DNA of 64,000 bases from Janthinobacterium sp. 67 (GTDB taxonomy: Bacteria > Pseudomonadota > Gammaproteobacteria > Burkholderiales > Burkholderiaceae_D), in contig NZ_PGES01000001.1 in assembly GCF_002797895.1 (NCBI RefSeq), positions 4,154,001 through 4,218,000 of the forward strand, in the 5' to 3' direction. Positions 51,904 through 60,682 of this stretch are shown in pieces (position 1 is the stretch's first letter; the number at the start of each line of letters is the position of its first letter). A program made the position numbers and the translations under genes. The notes beneath the pieces are model-generated. The model was given only the letters and a program-made list of their open reading frames with translations. It made no database searches and was not told the origin of the DNA.

Positions 51904-53529
51904 TTGGAATCGGCAGGCGAATACGACTACATCATCGTGGGCGGCGGCACGGCAGGTTGCGTGCTGGCCAACCGGCTCACACGCGACAAGGATGCCAACG
52001 TTTTGCTCGTGGAAGCGGGCGGCAAGGACGACTACGTGTGGATCCACATCCCCGTCGGCTACTTGCATTGCATCGGCAACCCCCGCACGGACTGGCTGTA
52101 TTCCACGCAGGCGGACGCGGGACTGGGCGGGCGCAGCCTGATCTATCCGCGCGGCAAAGTGCTCGGCGGCAGCTCTTCCATCAACGGCATGATCTATATG
52201 CGGGGCCAGGCCGGCGATTACGACCACTGGGCCGACTTGACGGACGACGCTTCCTGGCGCTGGGACAAGGTCTTGCCGCTGTTTAAGCAAAGCGAGGATT
52301 ATTACGGCGGCGCGTCGGAAAACCATGGCGTGGGCGGCGAGTGGCGCGTGGAAAAACAGCGGCTGTCGTGGGATATCCTGAACGCGTTTCGCGATGCGGC
52401 GCAGCAAGTCGGCATCCCGAAAACCAGCGATTTCAACGGTGGCGACAATAGCGGCAGCGCGTATTTCGACGTCAACCAGCGCCGCGGCATCCGCTGGAAT
52501 ACCTCGAAGGCGTTCTTGAAACCGGCGTCGCGCCGCCCGAACCTGACCATCATGACGGGCTGCCACGTGGAACGTCTGTTGATTGAGACTTCGGAGTCGG
52601 GGCCCCGTTGCACGGGCATCGTGTTTACGGGCGGCGGCACGCAGTGGCAGGCGACGGCCAGGCGGGAAACCTTGCTGACGGCGGGCGCCATCGGTTCGCC
52701 CCAATTGCTGCAATTGTCGGGCATCGGCCCGGCCGCCTTGCTGCAGCAGCATGGCATTGTGCCCGTGTTGGACTCCGCTGACGTGGGCGGCAATTTGCAG
52801 GATCATTTGCAGCTGCGCATGGTCTTTAAAGTGCAGGGCGTGAAAACCTTGAACATCATGGCGGGCAATATGCTGGGCAAGATGCAGATCGGCTTGCAAT
52901 ATGCGCTGTTCCAGAGCGGACCCATGTCGATGGCGCCGTCGCAGCTGGGGGCGTTCGCCAAGTCCGATCCACTGCAAGCCACGCCGAACCTGCAATACCA
53001 CGTGCAACCCTTGTCCTTGGACAAATTCGGCGAACCCTTGCATGCGTTTCCCGCGTTTACGGCCAGCGTGTGCAATCTGCGTCCCACCTCGCGCGGCCAT
53101 GTGCACATCGCATCGGCCGACAGCTATGCGGCGCCGCACATCGTGCCCAATTACCTGAGTACGGAGCAGGACCGCAGCGTGGCGGCCGACGCCTTGCGCC
53201 TGACGCGGGCCATTGCCGCCGCGCCGGCCCTGAAAAAATTCGCGCCGCAGGAATACAAACCCGGCGTGCAATTCCAGAGCCAGGAAGAACTGGCGCAGGC
53301 GGCCAGCCAGATCGGCACCACCATTTTTCATCCCGTGGGCACTTGCCGCATGGGCCTGGCCAGCGATGCCTCTAGCGTGGTCGACAGCACCTTGCGCGTG
53401 ATCGGCGTGGCAGGCTTGCGCGTCGTTGACGCGTCGATCATGCCGTACATTACTTCTGGTAACACGAACTCGCCCACCGTGATGATCGCGGAAAAAGCGG
53501 CGCAAATGATACACGCGGCCTGGAAATAG
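51904..53529 (+). CDS. GMC-family FAD oxidoreductase (choline dehydrogenase-like)
   Basis: A 541-residue flavoenzyme oxidising an alcohol or choline-like substrate. A TTG start at 51904 is preferred: AAAGGAG lies five bases upstream and it gives the usual ESAGEYDYIIVGGGTAGC N terminus. FAD motifs: GGGTAG near residue 12, YPRGKVLGGSSSINGMIYMRG near 80-100. The C-terminal catalytic region shows HPVGTCRMG (His) and SGNTNSPTVMIAEKAA (Asn). The gene stands alone between the origin-like region and the ABC transporter operon. The substrate is not deducible. Confidence 0.92.
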   Translation: MESAGEYDYIIVGGGTAGCVLANRLTRDKDANVLLVEAGGKDDYVWIHIPVGYLHCIGNPRTDWLYSTQADAGLGGRSLIYPRGKVLGGSSSINGMIYMRGQAGDYDHWADLTDDASWRWDKVLPLFKQSEDYYGGASENHGVGGEWRVEKQRLSWDILNAFRDAAQQVGIPKTSDFNGGDNSGSAYFDVNQRRGIRWNTSKAFLKPASRRPNLTIMTGCHVERLLIETSESGPRCTGIVFTGGGTQWQATARRETLLTAGAIGSPQLLQLSGIGPAALLQQHGIVPVLDSADVGGNLQDHLQLRMVFKVQGVKTLNIMAGNMLGKMQIGLQYALFQSGPMSMAPSQLGAFAKSDPLQATPNLQYHVQPLSLDKFGEPLHAFPAFTASVCNLRPTSRGHVHIASADSYAAPHIVPNYLSTEQDRSVAADALRLTRAIAAAPALKKFAPQEYKPGVQFQSQEELAQAASQIGTTIFHPVGTCRMGLASDASSVVDSTLRVIGVAGLRVVDASIMPYITSGNTNSPTVMIAEKAAQMIHAAWK

Positions 53530-53662
53530 CGGGGCAAGCATGGGAGTTTGCGCCATTCGGGCTGGCGAAAAATCCCCGTAGTTATACTGTATTGTGCGTT
53601 AAATTTAAGTTGTGTATTATAAAAATGACTAAGTAGTACAAAAAGTACAACTAGGAGACACG

Positions 53663-54433
53663 ATGTCAAACGTAATCTTGGAAACAAGAAATTTGACCAA
53701 GGAATTCAAGGGTTTCACCGCTGTGAGCGAGGTGAACCTGAAGGTAGAGCGCGGCCATATCCACGCCTTGATCGGTCCTAACGGCGCCGGCAAGACCACG
53801 TGTTTTAACTTGCTCACCAAATTCCTGGTCCCTACTTCCGGACAGATCCTGTTCAATGGGAAAGATATCACGGCCGCCAAACCGGCCCAGATCGCGCGCA
53901 TGGGCGTGATCCGTTCCTTCCAGATTTCCGCCGTCTTCCCCCATTTATCCGTGCTGCAAAATGTGCGCATCGGCTTGCAGCGCCAGCTCGGTACCTCGTT
54001 CCACTTCTGGCAAAGCGAACGGGCATTGAACCAGCTCAACGACCGCGCCATGGCCTTGCTGGCCGAAGTCGACCTGACGGAGTTTGCCGACACGATTACG
54101 GTCGATATGCCCTACGGGCGCAAGCGGGCGCTGGAAATTGCCACCACCCTGGCGATGGAACCGGAAATGATGCTGCTCGACGAACCGACGCAAGGCATGG
54201 GCCACGAAGACGTGCACCGCGTGACGGAACTGATCAAAAAAGTGTCGGCCGGCCGCACCATTTTGATGGTGGAACACAATATGAGCGTGGTCTCTGGCAT
54301 CTGCGACAAAATTTCCGTTCTGCAGCGCGGCGCCATGCTGGCCGAAGGCAGTTATGCGGAAGTGTCGCGCAATCCGCAAGTGATGGAAGCGTACATGGGC
54401 ACCACCCACGCGGAACTGGAAGGGGCGCATTGA
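53663..54433 (+). CDS. branched-chain amino acid-type ABC transporter ATPase (LivG-like)
   Basis: A 256-residue ATPase. Walker A GPNGAGKTT (Lys44), Walker B MLLDEPTQGM near 170-180, and the LivG C-terminal extension (EAYMGTTHAELEGAH) are visible. GRKRALEIATTLAMEPEMM stands in the signature region. CTAGGAG precedes the start. It shares TGATG with the LivF-like gene, so the two ATPases are translationally coupled. Together with the binding protein and two permeases downstream it forms a HAAT-family importer. Confidence 0.93.
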   Translation: MSNVILETRNLTKEFKGFTAVSEVNLKVERGHIHALIGPNGAGKTTCFNLLTKFLVPTSGQILFNGKDITAAKPAQIARMGVIRSFQISAVFPHLSVLQNVRIGLQRQLGTSFHFWQSERALNQLNDRAMALLAEVDLTEFADTITVDMPYGRKRALEIATTLAMEPEMMLLDEPTQGMGHEDVHRVTELIKKVSAGRTILMVEHNMSVVSGICDKISVLQRGAMLAEGSYAEVSRNPQVMEAYMGTTHAELEGAH

Positions 54434-55161
54434 TGGCGACACAAGTGAATGGCGGCGCACCCGCGCTGGAAATTACACAGCTGCACACCTGGTATGGCGA
54501 ATCGCACATCCTGCACGACGTGAACCTGAAAGTGCAGCAGGGCGAAGTGGTGACTTTGCTGGGCCGCAACGGCGCCGGCCGCACCACCACCCTGCGCGCC
54601 ATCATGGGGCTGACGGGCGCGCGCACGGGTTCCATCAAAGTCAATGGCGCCGAAGCGATAGGTTTGGCCACGCACAAAATCGCCCACCTGGGCATCGGGT
54701 ATTGTCCCGAAGAGCGCGGCATTTTTTCCTCGCTGTCGACGGAGGAAAACCTGCTGCTGCCGCCGACCCTGGCCAGCGGCGAGAAGGGCATGTCGGTGGA
54801 GGAAATCTACGCCATGTTCCCGAACTTGCAGGAACGCCGGCACAGCCAGGGCACGCGCCTGTCGGGCGGGGAACAGCAGATGCTGGCCGTGGCGCGCATT
54901 CTGCGCACGGGCGCGCGCCTGCTGCTGCTCGATGAAATATCCGAAGGCCTGGCGCCCGTCATCGTGCAAGGGCTGGCGCGCATGATCACCACCCTGAAAG
55001 CGAAGGGCTACACCATTGTCATGGTGGAACAGAATTTCCGGTTTGCCGCGCCGCTGGCGGACCGGTTTTATGTGATGGAGCACGGTCAGATCGTCGAGAC
55101 TTTTGCTGCATCCGAACTGGAGGCCAAGATGCCGGTATTGACCGAGCTGCTTGGCGTGTAG
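54433..55161 (+). CDS. branched-chain amino acid-type ABC transporter ATPase (LivF-like)
   Basis: A 242-residue ATPase. The Walker A reads GRNGAGRTT, with Arg50 where Lys is expected. The signature is LSGGEQQMLAVARILR (near 137-152), Walker B is LLLLDEISEGL (near 160), and the switch His is replaced in the VMVEQNFR region (Gln), as is normal in LivF. The start codon overlaps the LivG stop. With the Arg, ATP binding may rely more on the partner ATPase. All other motifs are intact, so the gene is not simply decaying. Confidence 0.92.
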   Translation: MATQVNGGAPALEITQLHTWYGESHILHDVNLKVQQGEVVTLLGRNGAGRTTTLRAIMGLTGARTGSIKVNGAEAIGLATHKIAHLGIGYCPEERGIFSSLSTEENLLLPPTLASGEKGMSVEEIYAMFPNLQERRHSQGTRLSGGEQQMLAVARILRTGARLLLLDEISEGLAPVIVQGLARMITTLKAKGYTIVMVEQNFRFAAPLADRFYVMEHGQIVETFAASELEAKMPVLTELLGV

Positions 55162-55230
55162 TCCCCATGTAGTAAGCGTCCATCGTCAGCAATCGACTGA
55201 ATAGCAAACAATAATCCCAACGGAGACACT

Positions 55231-56439
55231 ATGAAACGTAACGCTATCGCCATTGCCACCGCCACTCTTTGCGCATTGGGCTTGTCCGCTGCCGCGCACG
55301 CCCAGGTATCGGGCGACACCATCAAGATCGGTTTTATTTCCGACATGTCGGGCGTGTATTCCGACGTCGACGGCCTCGGCGGCGCGGAAGCCATCAAGAT
55401 GGCGATCGCCGATGCCGGCGTGGTACTGGCCGGCAAAAAGGTGGAATTCATTTCCGCCGACCATCAAAACAAGGCCGACATCGCCGCTTCGAAGGCGCGC
55501 GAATGGTTCGACCAGCAGGGCGTCGACATGCTGATCGGCGGCACCAATTCCGGCGCCAGCCTGGCCATGGCCAAGGTCGCGGCGGAAAAGAAAAAAATCT
55601 TCATCGCCATCGGCGCCGGCTCCTCGCGCCTGACGAATGAAGAGTGCACGCCGTACACCGTGCATTACGCCTACGACACGGTGGCATTGGCGCGCGGCAC
55701 GGGCGGCACCATCGTCAAGCAGGGCGGCAAGAACTGGTATTTCATGACGGCCGACTACGCGTTTGGCCATTCGCTGGAAAAAGACACGGCCGAGGTCGTC
55801 AAGGCGGCCGGCGGCAAGGTACTGGGCAGCGTCAAGCATCCGCTGGGCGCCTCGGATTTCTCGTCCTTCCTGTTGCAGGCGCAAGCTGCCAAGCCGCAAA
55901 TTCTGGGCCTGGCCAATGCCGGCGGCGACGCCATCAACAGCATCAAGGCGGCCAACGAGTTCGGCTTGACGAAATCGATGAAACTGGCCGGTTTGTTGAT
56001 CTTCATCAACGACATCCATTCGCTGGGCCTGAACCTGACGCAAGGCATGTACCTGACGGATGGCTGGTACTGGGACTTGAATCCTGAAACGCGCGCCTGG
56101 TCGAAACGCTATTTCGCCAAGATGAAGAAGGAACCGTCGATGCTGCAGGCGGCTGACTATTCGGCCGCGGCGAACTACCTGAAAGCCGTCAAGGCGATCG
56201 GTACGGATGACACCGAGAAGGTCATGGCCTACCTGAAAAAGACCAAGATCAACGACATGTTTACCCAGAATGGCGAAGTGCGTCCCGATGGCCGCATGGT
56301 GCACGATATGTACCTGATGGAAGTGAAGAAACCGTCCGAGTCGAAGTACCCATGGGATTACTACAAGGTGGTCGCCACCGTGCCCGGTGCGCAAGCGTAT
56401 GTGACCAAGGCCGAATCGAAGTGTTCGCTGTGGAAGTAA
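55231..56439 (+). CDS. ABC transporter periplasmic substrate-binding protein (LivJ-type)
   Basis: A 402-residue type I binding protein. The signal peptide is cleaved near AAHA-QVSG (residue 24). The mature start IKIGFISDMSGVYSDVDGLG and MLIGGTNSGASLAMAKVAAE near 90-110 are typical of the HAAT group. Amide, urea or short amino-acid ligands are all possible. CAACGGAGACACT precedes the start. It sits between the ATPases and the permeases, an unusual order, followed by a cluster of hairpins. Confidence 0.92.
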   Translation: MKRNAIAIATATLCALGLSAAAHAQVSGDTIKIGFISDMSGVYSDVDGLGGAEAIKMAIADAGVVLAGKKVEFISADHQNKADIAASKAREWFDQQGVDMLIGGTNSGASLAMAKVAAEKKKIFIAIGAGSSRLTNEECTPYTVHYAYDTVALARGTGGTIVKQGGKNWYFMTADYAFGHSLEKDTAEVVKAAGGKVLGSVKHPLGASDFSSFLLQAQAAKPQILGLANAGGDAINSIKAANEFGLTKSMKLAGLLIFINDIHSLGLNLTQGMYLTDGWYWDLNPETRAWSKRYFAKMKKEPSMLQAADYSAAANYLKAVKAIGTDDTEKVMAYLKKTKINDMFTQNGEVRPDGRMVHDMYLMEVKKPSESKYPWDYYKVVATVPGAQAYVTKAESKCSLWK

Positions 56440-56461
56440 CGCTGTAGCAATCCCTGCGGAT

Positions 56462-56586
56462 TGCCCGCCTGCGCGCGGGTGGTCTGTCCTGCGCGCCATC
56501 AGCCCGGCGCGCAGGGTGCGCCTTGCGCCGCCGCCTCCGTTGGCGGTGGCGCGTTTCCCTTGATACCACACCGCTACCCGGCGGTG
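56462..56586 (+). repeat. four consecutive hairpins between binding-protein and permease genes
   Basis: CCCGC/GCGGG at about 56464-56479; CCTGCGCGCC (56488-56497) with GGCGCGCAGG (56506-56515), perfect; GCGCCGCCGCC (56525-56535) with GGCGGTGGCGC (56542-56552), one mismatch; CACCGC (56569-56574) with GCGGTG (56581-56586), followed by CTTTTTAT. Together they may stabilise the binding-protein message or reduce read-through into the permeases. Confidence 0.7.
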
Positions 56587-56605
56587 CTTTTTATACTGTG
56601 ATGCC

Positions 56606-57490
56606 ATGGAAATTTTCGGCGTTCCATTACCAGCAATGATGAGCCAGCTGCTGCTGGGTCTCGTCAACGGCTCGTTCTATGCCATGTTGTCCCTCGGTCT
56701 GGCCGTCATCTTCGGCTTGCTCAACGTTATTAATTTCTCGCACGGCGCCATGTACATGATGGGCGCCTTCCTGGCCTGGATGGGTCTCAGCTATTTCGAC
56801 ATCAGTTACTGGGCCATGCTGGTCATCGCCCCGATTCTCGTCGGCCTGGTCGGCATCCTGATCGAAAAGACCATGCTGCGCTGGCTGTATAAACTCGACC
56901 ACCTGTACGGCTTGCTGCTGACCTTCGGCATCACCCTGATCATGGAAGGCGTGTTCCGCTCCTTCTATGGCGTCTCGGGACAGCCGTATGCCGTGCCCGA
57001 AGCGCTGGCCGGCGCGACGGACCTCGGTTTCATGATCCTGCCGAACTACCGCGCCTGGGTCGTGATCGTGTCGCTCACCGTCTGCCTGGCCACCTGGTTC
57101 GTCATCGAAAAAACCAAGTTGGGCGCCTACCTGCGGGCCGGCACGGAAAACCCGAAACTGGTGGAAGCGTTCGGCATCAACGTGCCGCTGATGGTCACCC
57201 TGACGTTCGGCTTCGGCGTGGCCCTGGCCGGTTTCGCTGGCGTGCTGGCCGCGCCCATCATCCAGGTCTCGCCGCTGATGGGCTCGAACCTGATCATCGT
57301 CGTGTTTGCCGTGGTGGTGATCGGCGGCATGGGTTCCATCATGGGCTCCATCCTGACGGGCCTGGGCCTGGGCGTGATCGAGGGCCTGACCCGCGTGTTC
57401 TACCCGGAAGGCTCGGCCACCGTGGTGTTCGTGGTGATGGTCATCGTGCTGCTGCTGCGTCCCGCCGGCCTGTTCGGCAAAGAAAAGTAA
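56606..57490 (+). CDS. branched-chain amino acid-type ABC transporter permease (LivH-like)
   Basis: A 294-residue permease with about eight membrane helices. QLLLGLVNGSFYAMLSLGLAVIFGLLNVINFSHG near the start is the LivH hallmark, and VVVIGGMGSIMGSILTGLGLG near 235-255 holds the EAA-like contact for the ATPases. The start at 56606 lies 20 bases past the last hairpin and lacks a strong ribosome site. It pairs with the LivM-like permease 31 bases downstream. Confidence 0.93.
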   Translation: MEIFGVPLPAMMSQLLLGLVNGSFYAMLSLGLAVIFGLLNVINFSHGAMYMMGAFLAWMGLSYFDISYWAMLVIAPILVGLVGILIEKTMLRWLYKLDHLYGLLLTFGITLIMEGVFRSFYGVSGQPYAVPEALAGATDLGFMILPNYRAWVVIVSLTVCLATWFVIEKTKLGAYLRAGTENPKLVEAFGINVPLMVTLTFGFGVALAGFAGVLAAPIIQVSPLMGSNLIIVVFAVVVIGGMGSIMGSILTGLGLGVIEGLTRVFYPEGSATVVFVVMVIVLLLRPAGLFGKEK

Positions 57491-57521
57491 TCCTCATCAG
57501 TCATGTATTGGAGCTACCACG

Positions 57522-58502
57522 ATGAATAAGAATGTAGGCTACGCCATTGCCTTGCTGCTGGCGTTGGCGGCCCCGTTTTACGGCTATCCCGTCTTCCTGA
57601 TGAAGTTGCTGTGCTTTGCCCTGTTTGCCTGCGCGTTCAACTTGCTGATCGGCTATACGGGCTTGCTGTCGTTCGGCCATGCGGCCTTCTTTGGCGGCGC
57701 CGGCTATGTCACCGGCTATGCGCTGCGCACCTGGGGCTGGCCGACGGAACTGGGCTTGCTGGCCGGCGTCGTCACGGGCGCCTTGCTGGGCCTCGTGATC
57801 GGCGGGCTGGCGATCCGCCGCCAGGGCATCTACTTTACGATGATCACCCTGGCGCTGGCGCAGATGGTGTACTTCCTGGCCTTGCGCCTGCCCTTTACGG
57901 GCGGCGAGGATGGCTTGCAGGGTGTTCCACGTGGAACCTTGCTGGGTACGATAGACCTGGGCAATGACACCGTCCTGTACTACGTCGTGCTGGCCATCTT
58001 CATCGCCGGCTTCGCCCTGATCGTGCGCACCATCCACTCGCCGTTCGGCCAAGTGCTCAAGGCGATCAAGGAAAACGAACCGCGCGCCATCTCGCTCGGC
58101 TACGACGTCAACAAGTACAAGCTGATGGCCATCGTGCTGTCCGCTTCTCTGGCCGCACTGGCTGGCGCCACCAAGACGCTGGTGCTGGGCTTTGAAACCC
58201 TCACCGATGTGTATTGGGGCATGTCGGGCCTGGTCGTGCTGATGACCCTGGTGGGCGGCATGGGGACCTTGGCCGGCCCCATCCTTGGCGCCGTGCTGAT
58301 CATCGCGCTGGAAAACAAGCTGGGCGACGTCGGCACCTATCTGGCCACGCACACGGGCATCGAGTGGTTCGGCACCCTGGGCGAGTCGGTGGGCATGGTC
58401 ACGGGCGTGATCTTCGTCATCTGCGTGCTGCTGTTCCGGCGCGGCATCGTCGGCGAAGCCATCGCGCGCTTCGGTGGCAGGGCTGCCAAAGCCGCTGTCT
58501 GA
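57522..58502 (+). CDS. branched-chain amino acid-type ABC transporter permease (LivM-like)
   Basis: A 326-residue permease with about nine helices. LLIGYTGLLSFGHAAFFGGAGY near residue 40, GLAIRRQGIYFTMITLALAQM near 95 and GMSGLVVLMTLVGGMGTLAGP near 230 are LivM features. It completes the importer and is followed by a strong terminator at 58512. A P. aeruginosa-style parS-like site lies within it at 57923-57938. Confidence 0.93.
   Translation: MNKNVGYAIALLLALAAPFYGYPVFLMKLLCFALFACAFNLLIGYTGLLSFGHAAFFGGAGYVTGYALRTWGWPTELGLLAGVVTGALLGLVIGGLAIRRQGIYFTMITLALAQMVYFLALRLPFTGGEDGLQGVPRGTLLGTIDLGNDTVLYYVVLAIFIAGFALIVRTIHSPFGQVLKAIKENEPRAISLGYDVNKYKLMAIVLSASLAALAGATKTLVLGFETLTDVYWGMSGLVVLMTLVGGMGTLAGPILGAVLIIALENKLGDVGTYLATHTGIEWFGTLGESVGMVTGVIFVICVLLFRRGIVGEAIARFGGRAAKAAV
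57923..57938. other. parS-like site within the LivM-like gene
   Basis: TGTTCCACGTGGAACC contains the fully symmetric core GTTCCACGTGGAAC, the form used as chromosomal parS in Pseudomonas. It differs from the core GTTNCACGTGAAAC of the other sites by one base. Confidence 0.6.
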
Positions 58503-58511
58503 TTTTCAAGC

Positions 58512-58540
58512 AACGCCGGACGGATCGTCCGGCGTTTTTC
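58512..58540 (+). terminator. terminator of the ABC transporter operon
   Basis: AACGCCGGACG (58512-58522) and CGTCCGGCGTT (58526-58536) are perfect 11-base arms around GAT, followed by TTTTTC. It lies ten bases past the LivM-like stop. Confidence 0.9.
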
Positions 58541-58578
58541 ATTGTGCGTCCACTGTTACTTCAACGGAGAGTACCACC

Positions 58579-60636
58579 ATGCAAATGACGATCACGCGCG
58601 CGGGGAGCAGTCTGTGCACCTTGCTGGCATTGGCAGCCTGCGGCAGCAACCATGCGCCGGAAGAACTGAACCAGATGCCCGGCTATCTGGGTACCATCAC
58701 GCGCGCCGACTACGACGGCAAGACGAACGATCTGCTGACGGCCGGCCTGGGCAAGACGGGGCTGGCCGGCGCCGCGCCCGCGTATGCAAACGCGGAGCAG
58801 CCGACGCCGCTCGAACTGCGCCGCAACGCCATCTATGCCAATTACCGCGCCGTGCTCGACATTGCCGCCAACAGCGGCTACGGCACCTTGTACGGACCGA
58901 ACGTGGATGCGTCCGGGAACGTGGGCACGGGCGAGGGCCTCGTCGCGGGCAGCGAATACATCGCCTATGCCGACGATGGCACGGGCAAGAAGAACGTCAC
59001 CCTGATGGTGCAGGTGCCGGCCAGCTTCGACCCCGACCGCGCATGCATCGTCACGGGCACGTCGAGCGGCTCGCGCGGCATCTACGGCGCCATCGGCAGC
59101 TCGGGTGAATGGGGCCTCAAAAAGGGTTGCGCCGTGGCGTATGCGGACAAGGGTTCCGGCACGGGCCTGTACGTGTTCGAGGACGACAGCGTCAACCTGC
59201 AAAATGGCGTGCGTGCGGGCAGGGTAGCCGCCGGTAAAAACGCCATTTTCGCGCCGGACCTGAGCGACGCCGAGCGGCTGGCCTGGGCGGGCAGCAATCC
59301 GAACCGCATTGCTTTCAAGCATGCGCACTCGCAGCAAAATCCCGAGAAGGACTGGGGCAAGGTCACCTTGCAGGCCGTCGAGATGGCGTATTACGTGTTG
59401 AACGAGCGCTACGGCGTGCTGGCCCGCGACGGCAGTTCGCGCGTCGTGCGGCTGACGCCGAAGAACACCATCACGATCGCTTCGAGCATTTCCAATGGCG
59501 CCGGCTCGGCCTTGCTGGCGGCGGAACAGGATAGCAAGGGCTTGATCAGCGGCGTGGCGGCCAGCGAGCCGCAAATCCAGCCGGCGGCGTCGGGCGCCTA
59601 CACCGTGCGCCAGGGCGGGGCGGTGGTGGCCAATCCCGGCCGTGCGCTGTTCGACTACGCCACCTATGCGGCCCTGTATCAGCCGTGCATCGCTTCCGTG
59701 GCAGGCAATGCGGGACGCTGCACGGCGCTGGTGGCCAAGGGCTTGTTGAACGGCGCCGACCTGGCCGCGCAGCAGGCGGACGCGAAGCAGCGCTTGCGCG
59801 CGTATGGCTGGTTGCCCGACTCCGATCCCTTGCAGGCGGCGCACGCGGGCACGAACATCCTCGTGGCCGTCACCTATGCGTATGCCTACGGAAAATTTTC
59901 CGTGACCGATAAAGTGTGCGGTTTCACGTTTGCGCAGACGGATGCCGGCGGCAATCCGATCGCGTTTACCTCGACGCAGAAGGCGGCCAGCTTTGCCGCG
60001 CAGAACGGTATCCTCGGCAATGTCGTGTACGAGAACAGCGTGGGTGGCGCCAAGGTCTACACGGCCGGCGTGTCGCCGTCGAGCAGCCTGGCGGACCAGT
60101 CGCTCGACGGCTTCCTGTGTTTGCGCAGCCTGGCGACGGGACGCGACACCGTCAGCGGCGCCAACTTGCAGGGGACATTGGCGGCGCAAAGCGTGCGCGT
60201 GCGGGCAGGCGTGGCCGAGGTCGCGGCCAGCGGCAAACTGAACGGCAAGCCGGCCATCATCCTGCACGGGCGCAGCGACACCCTGATTCCCGTCAATCAC
60301 GCTTCGCGCGCCTATCTGGGCCTGAACGCCGCCGTGGAAGGGAACAGCCAGTTGCGCTATATCGAGGTGACGAACGCCAACCACTTCGATTCCTTCAGCA
60401 ACGCCTTGCCGACCTTGATCGTGCCGCTGCACGTGTACCTGAACCGGGCGCTGGACGCCATGTATGCGCACTTGAATGCCAAGCAAGCCTTGCCGCCATC
60501 GCAAGTGGTGCGCACGGTGACGCGCGCCGATGCTTCGACCCTGATCACGAACGTCAATGTGCCGGCGATCGCCACGGCGCCCGCGCCCGGCAATGTCATC
60601 AGCGTGACGGGCACTGTCGTCGATATTCCCAACTAG
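58579..60636 (+). CDS. 3-hydroxybutyrate oligomer hydrolase
   Basis: A 685-residue exported esterase that splits (R)-3-hydroxybutyrate oligomers left by PHB depolymerases. The signal peptide includes a lipobox-like LLALAACGSNH (Cys near residue 22), suggesting a lipoprotein. SSISNGAGSALL near 300 holds the likely catalytic Ser (S-x-S-N-G form seen in this family), and KPAIILHGRSDTLIPVNHASR near 560 the Asp region. It follows the transporter terminator, so it has its own promoter. The link with the ABC importer is only positional. Confidence 0.9.
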   Translation: MQMTITRAGSSLCTLLALAACGSNHAPEELNQMPGYLGTITRADYDGKTNDLLTAGLGKTGLAGAAPAYANAEQPTPLELRRNAIYANYRAVLDIAANSGYGTLYGPNVDASGNVGTGEGLVAGSEYIAYADDGTGKKNVTLMVQVPASFDPDRACIVTGTSSGSRGIYGAIGSSGEWGLKKGCAVAYADKGSGTGLYVFEDDSVNLQNGVRAGRVAAGKNAIFAPDLSDAERLAWAGSNPNRIAFKHAHSQQNPEKDWGKVTLQAVEMAYYVLNERYGVLARDGSSRVVRLTPKNTITIASSISNGAGSALLAAEQDSKGLISGVAASEPQIQPAASGAYTVRQGGAVVANPGRALFDYATYAALYQPCIASVAGNAGRCTALVAKGLLNGADLAAQQADAKQRLRAYGWLPDSDPLQAAHAGTNILVAVTYAYAYGKFSVTDKVCGFTFAQTDAGGNPIAFTSTQKAASFAAQNGILGNVVYENSVGGAKVYTAGVSPSSSLADQSLDGFLCLRSLATGRDTVSGANLQGTLAAQSVRVRAGVAEVAASGKLNGKPAIILHGRSDTLIPVNHASRAYLGLNAAVEGNSQLRYIEVTNANHFDSFSNALPTLIVPLHVYLNRALDAMYAHLNAKQALPPSQVVRTVTRADASTLITNVNVPAIATAPAPGNVISVTGTVVDIPN

Positions 60637-60658
60637 GCTGTCTTGCCTGTGGATGCTG

Positions 60659-60682
60659 CGGCCACGTTTTACGTGGCCGTTT
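60659..60682. terminator. terminator of the oligomer hydrolase gene
   Basis: CGGCCACGT (60659-60667) and ACGTGGCCG (60671-60679) are perfect arms around TTT, followed by a T-run. It also lies at the 3' end of the convergent EAL gene. Confidence 0.88.
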
